The translations under genes and the position numbers were made by a program. DNA of 64,000 bases. It comes from Pteria penguin (lineage: Eukaryota > Mollusca > Bivalvia > Pterioida > Pteriidae). The first letter of the stretch is position 1, and each line of letters begins with the position of its first letter. Shown piece after piece: positions 55,014 to 64,000 of this stretch. A model generated the notes under the pieces. The model did no database searches. It was not told where the DNA came from and saw only the letters and a program-made list of their open reading frames with translations. The stretch lies in contig CM068583.1 in NCBI GenBank assembly GCA_035048485.1, positions 21,737,341 to 21,801,340 of the forward strand, given 5' to 3'.

Positions 55014-56137
55014 AACAAAGTCGCTACATTTAAACAAATGTACGACAGGAGAAAACATTCCCTGTTTCATATTCAAAACAATAAATCACAGGTCTTGACT
55101 CTACTTATCAATTTCACAACATATATCTATTGCTGATTGGTCTTTCACAAGAGTTATCTACCCTTTTGGGTATCTGACGAAGAGTAATTTTGACGTTATC
55201 CAAATCTATCAAAACCGATGATAAACTACGTAAAATGAAGGGAAAACATGACAAGGGTTATGACGTCAGGTACCTACCGTAATGAGAAATGACTCTGTAT
55301 AAATCGATTTATTTTTCAACAAGAAAGTGACATTTTGCGGATTTTAAAATTTCTATGCCTCTGTTGTCGAATGTTCGACTTAGAACGACATCATGAGGGA
55401 GGAGTAATTATCTACTGCTTGGCCGACTACATCCATCACACAAATGTCTTAGAAATGTGGGCAGCACAAAACTATTCCAACATTCGATACATCAATCAGA
55501 TAAATATAGACTTACGATGTGTCACAGCCATGTAACATTACCAGATACACTTTCAAAAGTCAAACACCCGATGGAACATATATGAATTATAAGTAAACTA
55601 GCAAATAAAGCGGGATAAGTTTTAGAAATTTTGTTTTTCAGTAACCGTAATCTCGCGCTTAAATTTTGAACCATAAAAGACTTCATATCTGTGTACTCCA
55701 AATAATGAACAGTCTCGACTGACATATAAAGTTCTATGACTTGGACCTCATTGCCCCAAAATAGGTTTTCTTTCAGCACTTTCTATATCTCGTGGTATTT
55801 CAAGTTTGCACAAGTTTAGAATCAATGTAAATAGTATGTGTTTAGATAAGAATTTACTTTCCTGTTGCACGACATTATGAGTGTTTTAAATTCCATTGCT
55901 CACAAAATCGACAAATGGCCATTTTATAGAAGGGTTTGTAAAAAGATTTCTTTTCCTATTCTCACTTTCCTCATACCCAAGACACATTATCAAATAACAA
56001 ACGTTTAAGAATGCATGTCGTAAAATGTGATATAACAATATTCGAACATTGTCTAGACAAAATGTTTTATAGTTGCTGTACACGATTGACTATATAACGT
56101 AAAATACGAAAATTACTGTGACATTCGCTAGACTGAA
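55014..56137. other. Intergenic, nothing recognised
   Basis: Sequence after lectin gene 1 with no gene or repeat I can support. An AATAAA is seen at 55079-55084 ('acaataaatcac'), a possible poly(A) signal about 65 bp after the stop. Confidence 0.45.
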
Positions 56138-56460
56138 CTATGGAGGGCATTTCGGGAAGTCAATACCAAATGCCGAGGAGAAGTAAGGGTCTCCTGTTTG
56201 ATAGACACATTCGCCGTGATTGCCCAAAACATAAGATGATACAAACATAGAGACGAAACAAACATACAGACGATACAAACGATACAGACGATACAAACAT
56301 ACAGACGATATAAACAAACAGACGATACAAACATACAGACGATACAAACAAACAGACGATGCAAACATACAAACGATACAAACATACTTACACTCTATGT
56401 ACATCAGATGATAGTGGAACAGCACTGTATGTAAAATGTCACTGCCACACAACATCTTGA
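56138..56460 (-). repeat. Dispersed repeat copy with internal 17-bp tandem repeat
   Basis: The left part ('gccgaggagaagtaagggtc' then 'tcctgttt') and right part ('gtaaaatgtcactgccacac') relate to the repeat at 498-770. Between them 'acaaacatacagacgat' is tandemly repeated about eight times with variation, giving Cys/Val/Leu/Tyr-repeat open frames on the minus strand that are not genes. Confidence 0.6.
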
Positions 56461-57549
56461 TTATGGTAAAATTACATCAGGCCACACCAAATTAATTATT
56501 AGTTCTTCAGACATATTTGATTATTTTAAGGGGCAAGCGGGCGCAAAAATAAATTAAATTAATTTTCAAAATGAAGTTGAAATTACAAAAGTTTGACAAA
56601 ATATGGACCTATAGAGTTACGGAAGATATGAAATATTTATAAGATCTGTCTCATTTTGAAAATATCGATGTCTTAAGCAATAGAAATGATTCCATTTGAA
56701 GCCTTTGAACTCCAATCATCATCAATGTGGTGTACAATTCTGACTCGGGAATCTATCAGGTTGTTTATGAAGACCAGTAACACATTTTTTAAAGCATATT
56801 AAGGAAGCTTAGTGTCAAATCTAGAAGGAAAAATAGCTCTTGGCGTTCGATTGGAAAATTCGTGCGTGATTACTTTTTTTAATATTAAAATTTGAAATTG
56901 GCAATTTTAGGTGCGGTCGCTCTTGAAGAACTAATAATAAATTTGATGTGGCCTCAGGTTTAATTACATATATGTCAAACTCTCCGAGGAAACATACTTT
57001 TACGAGTTCCACACTGAAAGGGGAATCATCAGGAAAGTAGCATTTTAGGGAATGCAAAACGTTGAATGACTAATTAACAATTGATAATTGCCGATGGCAA
57101 ATACAGATTTTGACTTCAGTTGAATTAGATTTCTAGATGAAAATGAATGTTTTAAACTAATGACTTCACTACAATTAAAAAATCTATGGACAATTCTATA
57201 TGTAAATAATACAAGTAAGCGTACCAGCAGCATTGTGTATGTTGTAACAATGAATGAATTTCTCTTTTTCTTAGTAACATGGTAAAAGAGAAAGCAAAGA
57301 GTATACAAGGAACTAGCTAAAAAGAAGTGAAAACTTAGGTGTTTCTGGAAAAGATTTGATCAAATCTTACTGCATTTATCAAGCTGAAGTTGATCGAGGT
57401 TTACATAACAAGTGTGGCATTTTTTCTTTCTTTTCCTACCAAACTTTGCCGAGCTACTTCTGATGAATTACCTCTGTTTGTCACTGAAGTCTTAAGTTTA
57501 AAACAATCAATCATCCTATAATCCAATAAATGAAGATTTAACACCTCGT

Positions 57550-57550
<1 letters not shown>
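56461..57550. other. Intergenic, nothing recognised
   Basis: AT-rich sequence between the two lectin genes without recognisable content. Confidence 0.45.
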
Positions 57551-57604
<54 letters not shown>

Positions 57605-57608
57605 TATT
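57551..57608. repeat. (TAT)n microsatellite
   Basis: About 19 trinucleotides; the poly-tyrosine open frame is an artefact. Confidence 0.95.
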
Positions 57609-58498
57609 TACAATATGATGTTTCCACAAAATTTTACACCCTGCACAGTAATGAAAGAAAAATTACGACGCGATTCCGATATGAACGTTTTATAGACACT
57701 AAGACAGTGTTTTGCTCAAGGGATATGGCAAAGGGTAGTTATCACTGGTTGAAATTTCATTATCGAGTAAATGTATGCATATTGAAACTGACAACGTCTG
57801 TATTAAGAACGATCGAGTAGATCCATTTTTTAAACAAACAAATAATGTTTGAAGCGATCAATACCGTTTATAAAAACATTATTTATAGACATGTAATGAT
57901 AAAATTGTAAATGCAAAGCATCGAATACTCAACATTTCAGCAAACATTCTCGGTAAGTCTAGACAGAAACTTTATAAAGTTGACTGTTTAATATGCACAC
58001 ATTTATCGAAGAGCTTTATCGTGTGTTTTTTCCGTAAGCAGACCAACAAACGAAATAAAAACTATACGCCCCGGTTATTCATTTCCGGAGCATAAAACTT
58101 CAAAGAACAAATAAGAAACCCTAATTTGCATCAAATACAGAAGAATTATTAAGAACCGCTTTCAGTACACATCTCCTGAATGAGTGCAAAGACCGACGGC
58201 TTTTCTCGCCTTTTTGTAAGTATCAATGTCAATGTGAGGTGTGTCTGCTACATTTCACTGATGATAGCGTAACAAAGGACATTGCTTAATTTTAGACATA
58301 CATGACCGAAGCCCATGAATGGAACACGAATCGTCTCTCTGACTCAGATATATTAAAAGATCGGATTACTACTACAAATACAAGGATCCACTTTGATCTA
58401 CTTCTTGATAAGCCCGTAAGTGTATATATATCGCTGACATAGATATAGTATGGTCTATAATCAGAATTACGGTTTGAACTTGTATCGTACTTTGAAAG

Positions 58499-59904
58499 AT
58501 GGAATACAAGTGTCTTTTTTTAGCCGTTGTTGCGGTCACTGTCTTTGTCTTGTGCCGAGGGTCAACAAATCCGTGCCCTGACCATTGGGCATACTTTAGC
58601 GGAAGCTGTCTTTATTTTTCATTTCATACAGCAGAAAGTTGGACAGATGCTCAGGTATACCTTACTTATATCTGACAAATGAAATTATACGCATGTAAAA
58701 TAAATATCATTCTTTAATATCTTTGATTGAGATGTCTAGATTTTATTGTCAGTTTTTAGTCTTTTATTTATCATTATACACTTACTTTAACTTCAATAAA
58801 ACGGTAGATTTTTCTACAACATATTTTAAAAGTTGTACTTTATACAGTGAACGAAATAAATTGGCACATTTTGTGTATATACACTTTGGGCCAGTGTAGC
58901 TTAGTCCAAAACCCAGTTTTCCCAGGTTCGACTCCCGCCAACAAATTACCTTGTCCTGTCTTAAGATGGGGCAGTGAAAACCTAAGCCCTGTGTCACGAT
59001 TGGCGTGGCACGTAAAAGATCCCTCATTGCTTCGGGTTGGTCAGTTGTAAAGGATCAGCCGTCTCCATATACGTGAAATAATCTTACGTAAGCCAATAAT
59101 CATTCAATCAATAATATGTATCTTAACTTCAATTTCTTGCAGCAATTATGTTCGGAACACAATAAATCACATTTAGTCACTATCGATAATGAAGATAAGA
59201 GTGATTACATCCGAAGCGTTCTAGAGATCTTCAAAGGTAGTGTAATGTGAGTTGAAACTCATCAATATCACCACCACCACCACTGCCATTACCATCATCA
59301 TCATCATCACTGCCACCACTACCACCATGACCACCACTGTCATCACCATCATCATCAACATCATTATCACCATCATCATCACCACCACCACCATGACCAC
59401 CACCACTATCATGACCACCACCACCATTGCCATTATTATCATCATCATCACCTCCACCACTACCATCATCATCATCATCACCACCACCACCACTATGACC
59501 ACCACCACTGCCATCATCATCATCACTGCCACCACCACCACCATGACCACCACCGCCATCATCATCATCAAGCCGGTGTGGCCTAGTGGATAAGGTGCCC
59601 TGCTCATGATCGAGAGGTCCCGTGTTCGACTCCCGCCCAGGACACACCGGTGTTCTGTCTTTTGGATGAGACCGTAAACACCGAGGTCCCGTGTCACGGT
59701 AGGCGTGATATGTAAAAGATCCCTCACTGCTTCGGGTGGGTCCGTTGCAAAGAACTAAATATTCATGCAATGCATCAGGCAGATACCGTCACCATATACG
59801 TGAAATAATCGTGAAGTGACGTAAAACAATAATCAATCAATCATCATCATCAACACCACCACCACCACCATCATAATCACCACTGCCACCACCGCCATCA
59901 TCAT

Positions 59905-59935
<31 letters not shown>

Positions 59936-61579
59936 GTCACCACCACCACCACCACCACTACCACCACCATCATCATCATCATCATCATCATCATCACTGC
60001 CACCACCACCACCATGACCACCATTGCCATCATCATCATCGTCATCAACATCATCATCACCACCACCACCACCATGACCACCACCATCATCATCATCACC
60101 ATCATCACCTCCACCAATACCATCATCATCATCTTCTTCATCACAACTACCATCAACATTCTTAAAATCATCTTCAAAATTCTCATCATCATCATATGAT
60201 GATTATCATCTTAAATAAGTTTCATAATTTCTAGGACTTGTAAATGAAAATGGAAATGAAAGAATGGAGAAACATAATAAAATTTTCAAAGAATGAAATG
60301 ATTCTCATTAAGTGTCTTATAGAGGCCGTGTTGGTGGACATACTCAAGACGCTGCTCTAAAACTCGAGATACGTCATAACTATGTCAGGGCTGTCTTTAA
60401 TTTAGGTCGGTGAAAGTGGAAAGATGTGAAGGTTACCTGACAAAAGTCTGACGTTTCCTCTGGTCACTCCGGTCAATTTAGATAGAAAATCATTTAATGT
60501 CATAACTCGGAGGTAAAAACATATAAACAAACAAAAGGAAAATAAACAGCAGCACAAAGGAAACGTCTAATGCCTTACATAGCATTAAATTGAAACTAGT
60601 TATTATTTCTGTACAGGAGAGCAAAGTGTGCATTGGACGGGGGGTACAGACCTTCAAAACGAAGGTCAATGGACTTGGATAGAGAATTCACTTGCAATAG
60701 GTCCTTTCACTAAATGGGCAGCTGGATATCCAAACAACCACACTGTCTACACCGACTGCATGGTCACCAACCTTGATGACGGGGATCTTGTCTGGAGGGA
60801 TAGACCATGCTACACCAGATACAACTTTATCTGTGAATTTAGGTATAGATCTATATGATTCATATAATAAAACAACATATTATTCACAGGTGACTAGAAT
60901 AATGCCTCTGGGGCACTCTTTCATGGACCCTTTGAAATTAAAGGTGACTTCAAGTACCCGGGGAAAATAAGCGTCTCCTGTTTGTATAGCCATTCTCGCA
61001 TGTACAAAATACATGTATACAAATGAAATCGAAAACGGTGTATTCAATGGTTGATGAATATGGAACATACAGAGTTCGAGGGCCACATAGCTTTTTAAAA
61101 GAACAGCAGGTCATTCTGCAAAAGTTCTAAGTAATCTTAATGATTTTTCATGACTTACGAGAATCCTTAAAATTTCATAAGAATTTTTGTTAAACAGTCT
61201 ACGAGTGTTTTCTAACATTGATAAAAATATTATAACAATGACAGTGCCAGTTTGCATGACTGTATATTTTTAAGACGAGTGTATTTTTACATCAGCGTTT
61301 GGGATACATTGAAACTGATTTTTTTTTTCTTTTGGTGGGATTTTTATTGTTTTGTATGGGTTTTTAGGGTTGAGCTTTTTCTTTATTATAATTATTATAA
61401 TCATTATTATTCATTCATTTATTTATTTGTTACAGAAGAAATTTCATATCATGTTTACCTAAATTTAATTCAATAAGAACCATTAATTCTGAAAAGAATG
61501 TCCGTACAAAAATGTATTTATGTCAATTCCTTTTTACAGAGTGTCGGATCCAACTCAAGGGATAGTCATTGGAAAATAA
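58499..61579 (+). CDS. Secreted single-domain C-type lectin, gene 2 of tandem pair (171 aa)
   Basis: Exons: 58499-58654, 59143-59236, 60617-60842, 61540-61579; lengths 156, 94, 226 and 40 with the same phases as gene 1, total 516 nt. A signal peptide covers about residues 1-21 (LFLAVVAVTVFVL). The domain reads NPCPDHWAYFSGSCLYFS, SHLVTIDNE, HWTGGTD, VWRDRPC, FICEFR with six cysteines. The EPN site is YPN (WAAGYPNN) and the WND site WRD; NHT in NNHTVY is a possible N-glycosylation site. The tail ends VIGK, like gene 1. Its introns are much more repeat-loaded: a SINE in intron 1 and a ~0.9-kb CAC/CAT microsatellite containing another SINE in intron 2. Tandem duplication explains the pair. Function is likely extracellular binding, the ligand unknown. 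Confidence 0.93.
58891..59112 (+). mobile_element. SINE (family A) in intron 1 of lectin gene 2
   Basis: 'ggccagtgtagcttagtcca' head, 'aggttcgactcccgcc' B box, body and a CAATCATTCAATCAATAAT tail. About 30 bp separates the tail from the exon 2 acceptor. Confidence 0.8.
59265..60200. repeat. Compound (CAC/CAT)n microsatellite in intron 2 of lectin gene 2
   Basis: Mixed CAC, CAT, CCA and TGC trinucleotides over about 0.9 kb, split by the SINE at 59571-59838. All long Met/Val, Asp/Gly or Thr/Ile open frames here are artefacts. Confidence 0.95.
59571..59838 (+). mobile_element. SINE (family A), full length, inserted in a microsatellite
   Basis: Complete head (AGCCGGTGTGGCCTAGTGGA, B box 'gtgttcgactcccg'), body and CAATCAATCA tail. 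It lies between ATCATCATCA tracts, so the target duplication cannot be told from the host repeat. Confidence 0.9.
60905..61040 (-). repeat. Dispersed repeat fragment after exon 3 of lectin gene 2
   Basis: It shares 'acccggggaaaataagcgtc' then 'tcctgtttgta' with the repeat at 498-770. Intronic. Confidence 0.45.
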
Positions 61580-62217
61580 GAGGAAGTTTTAAATGATGAC
61601 CGAGCAACGTTCTTGATGTTTGACTACAATGCATTGATAATGTAACATTTTGATTGGTCTATAAAATTGTTCAATACTTGGATGTTTTGACTTTCATAAC
61701 AGAATTTCTTTGAAATAATAGGGAGAGGTATAATACAATTTACCTATATGCGTACCACCACTAAACTTTATTCTGAATTTTTGATTCCAAGTACCTCACT
61801 GTGCTCTCCCGCAGCTGGAACCCGGAATAGATAGTTTTTCACTGAGCGAAAATTCACTGGAGTTATCTCCCGTTGTCGGCCATTTTGTGGGTCAAAGTGT
61901 GAAATTTTGATCTTTAATCGACAAAATTACAGATTGAATTTCTTTAAAATCATTTTTGAAAATATAAATTGATTACAAACCAGTAAATGTTTAGATAGAT
62001 ATAATCTACTTCGAAACGGTTAATTTTGGTGCAAAATTATGAAAACCCTCTCCAAATAAAGGTCTTAAAATTGGTGATACTATGAATGAACTCAATTATG
62101 GCTGACTACGGAAGGTGACTCCAATAAATTTAGACTCGGTAAAAGTATCTATTTTTCCACTCGCGGCGTACGTCATATTAATTTATGAAGTATTATCCCA
62201 TTATATATATATTCTAT
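61580..62217. other. 3' flank of lectin gene 2, nothing recognised
   Basis: AT-rich; no gene or repeat family supported. A downstream poly(A) signal could not be chosen with confidence. Confidence 0.4.
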
Positions 62218-62481
62218 AGTAAACCAGTGAACTATTTGTCTAAAACGGTATCAAGACTTTTGTGGTAAACCAGTGAACTATTTGTCTAACACGGTATCAA
62301 GACTTCTATGGTAAACCAGTAACTATTTGTCTAAAACGGTATCAAGACTTCTATGGTAAACCAGTGAACTATTTGTCTAAACGGTATCAAGACTTCTATG
62401 GTAAACCAGTGAACTATTTGTCTAAACGGTATCAAGACTTTTGTGGTAAACCACTTAACTATTTGTCTAACACGGTATCAA
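62218..62481. repeat. Minisatellite, 46-bp unit, about 5.7 copies
   Basis: The unit is GGTAAACCAGTGAACTATTT then GTCTAAAACGGTATCAAGAC then TTCTAT, with single-base indels between copies. It is unrelated in sequence to the 46-bp satellite at 5880. Confidence 0.93.
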
Positions 62482-63371
62482 ATATGGATTTTAACGTTAT
62501 CCGACTTCGAAAGATAATACATACCAAATGTAGACTTACTCTCTTATGATTTTATCACAAGGCAAACATAGAAAAGGCCTGTGACACATTAAGCCAAGTT
62601 TGATATAATTTATATTTAGATTTACTTTCTAACCATATGTATCAGATATGCGTATTGTTGCGGAATTTAAGACTGAATTATATCGTATTAAGAGATAACT
62701 AAGGAACAACAGAATCTACGATTCACTGGAGAGTGGTGTTGTCTTGCGCCAAGTGATTTGCGCGTGTTCACTTAGTTACATACGGAAAACTTTTAAATTG
62801 GGAAGTTGGCCAATATAAAACGATAGAGCGCGAATCACAAGAGCTAGAATGGAAGGATAGTGGAACATAAATACACCAAAAAAGTAAGATTTTAAATTTG
62901 TGTAAGTATATTATTTGGTATTTGGGAGTTCCCAATAAACATAATAACATGATAAGAGATTGGCGGAAAAAGGAGGGAGGAGTTGTCCCTTCTATATATG
63001 TAATAGTTTAACAGAGATTCGTGTTGACGTATTGACTTTTGTGCACTAATTCATAACTACGCTATGACAAATATATCTACAAGTCGCACAAACTTATGAC
63101 TTCAGAAAATTTTAAAAGTTCTTTGATTTTATTTAGTTGTTATTGTGCTATTTTAAGTACACGTACACCTTTTTATCAAGGAGACTAGAGTCAAACCTTT
63201 CTTTAAAGACCACCTGAAGGTAACATAAAAGTGATTTTTATACAGAGGTGGCCTTTATATAAAGATCTACTTTATATGAAAACGTACTAAATTGGGGTTT
63301 ATGGAGCAACATCTTAAAACAGGTGATCTTGTAACAATGGTGATCGTATTGGCAAGTTTGACTATTGTGAT
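62482..63371. other. Intergenic, nothing recognised
   Basis: AT-rich sequence upstream of the RING-finger exon. A non-coding first exon of that gene may lie here but cannot be placed. Confidence 0.4.
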
Positions 63372-63825
63372 CAGGGGCGTAGCTAGAAAGATTCAATGTG
63401 CACGCAAAGAAAGCTTTTCACGAGGCGCGCGCAGCTCTATGAGGAGGATGGGATCACCCTCCCTCTCTTGCAAGTTGGGGTTCGAGGGTCTCCCCTGAGA
63501 AAATTTTGTAAAATTCAATGCAAAAGTCGTGCTTTCTGGATCAACGTTACATATTGATAACATTGAAACTATTTTGTCATAAGAAATGACGTTTAATATT
63601 GAAGAATATATGTCGAACACAATAAAAGCTGAACTTGAATCTACCTCTTAGCATTTAAGTCTTTTTGATTTTGAGAAAGTTGAAGATGAATGTTTTCGCA
63701 AATTGATTTGACACTTACGAGTTACAATATGATATGGATGTCTTTGAGTTACATTCTTTTTTTTTTTTTTTGTCCCCGTGATGTGCACGCCAAGGCGTGC
63801 TGGCGTATAGGCAGCTACGCCCCTG
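63372..63825. mobile_element. Non-autonomous DNA transposon with 13-bp TIRs and 5-bp target duplication
   Basis: It begins CAGGGGCGTAGCT and ends with the exact inverse AGCTACGCCCCTG. GTGAT flanks both ends (63367-63371, 63826-63830). About 454 bp, no transposase frame. It lies within 75 bp of the RING-finger exon's start codon. Confidence 0.85.
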
Positions 63826-63896
63826 GTGATTAATAATTGTATCGATTATAGAATGTGTAAAAGGAAGTTTTTGACTACTTGTTTTAGATTTTCAAG

Positions 63897-64000
63897 ATGA
63901 CGTCAAGTGATATAGAATATTTACTCAAATGCCCGGATTGTAAACAAAACTACAACGAAGATGTTTATTCCTCTCGCATTCTACCATGTCTTCATACATG
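63897..64000 (+). CDS. RING-finger protein, probably TRIM-like E3 ligase, first coding exon (cut by window end)
   Basis: After an acceptor-like tract (TTTTAGATTTTCAAG) an ATG opens MTSSDIEYLLKCPDCKQNYN, followed by EDVYSSRILPCLHT at the edge. C12-x2-C15, then a short loop and C31-x-H33 within PCLHT, match the start of a C3HC4 RING domain, and the spacing and N-terminal position are typical of TRIM-family ubiquitin ligases. Only 34 codons are visible, so B-box, coiled-coil or NHL parts cannot be checked. The coding exon appears to begin exactly at or just before the ATG, so a non-coding first exon is likely upstream. Confidence 0.8.
   Translation, partial: MTSSDIEYLLKCPDCKQNYNEDVYSSRILPCLHT

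Noticed and set aside
55335..55535. 66-codon frame downstream of lectin gene 1 as an extra exon
   Set aside because: Lectin gene 1 already ends with a stop in exon 4, and the frame shows no domain.
59221..60195. Long Met/Val, Asp/Gly and Thr/Ile open frames
   Set aside because: They are translations of a CAC/CAT microsatellite inside an intron of lectin gene 2.

Overview
This is an AT-rich, intron- and repeat-dense piece of an animal nuclear genome. The repeat types (tRNA-headed SINEs with a shared core, short TIR/foldback elements, tandem arrays opening with the 'gaggcccaagtggacc' type of repeat) and the small secreted C-type lectins point to a marine bivalve mollusc. The lineage call is inference; no species is claimed.

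Layout. 1-17 kb: no confident gene. It holds microsatellites, MITEs, SINEs, a ~3 kb satellite of 46-bp units (5880-8856), the 3' end of a dead non-LTR retrotransposon (14.8-15.2 kb), and one weak minus-strand first-exon candidate (11.8-12.0 kb). 17.2-26.4 kb (+): a complete nine-exon gene for an 830-residue protein with one AT-hook and eight C2H2 zinc fingers; every splice phase closes. 28.7-47.9 kb: a proline tRNA cluster. Its units are head-to-head pairs, with tRNA-Pro(UGG) always on the minus strand and tRNA-Pro(AGG) or (CGG) always on the plus strand, about 120-170 bp between the 5' ends (about 270 bp for the one plus-strand CGG gene that follows a decayed copy). Intact genes are mixed with many decayed copies, recent 1.57-kb tandem duplicates and several hairpin (foldback) insertions. 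48.1-52.0 kb: three tandem-repeat blocks (about 130-145 bp, 145 bp and exactly 30 bp). 53.2-61.6 kb (+): two tandem paralogous genes for secreted single-domain C-type lectins, each with four coding exons of matching size and phase. 63.9 kb to the end (+): the first coding exon of a RING-finger, probably TRIM-like, protein that is cut by the window edge.

How it fits together. The zinc-finger gene (probable nuclear DNA-binding regulator), the lectin pair (secreted, possibly sugar-binding, of the kind used in immunity or shell/mucus) and the RING gene are unrelated neighbours. The most unusual structure is the proline tRNA array: strand-segregated isoacceptors, a repeated divergent spacer with shared motifs, and visible birth-and-death evolution. 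All gene models come from reading splice sites and frames by eye; no database search was run.
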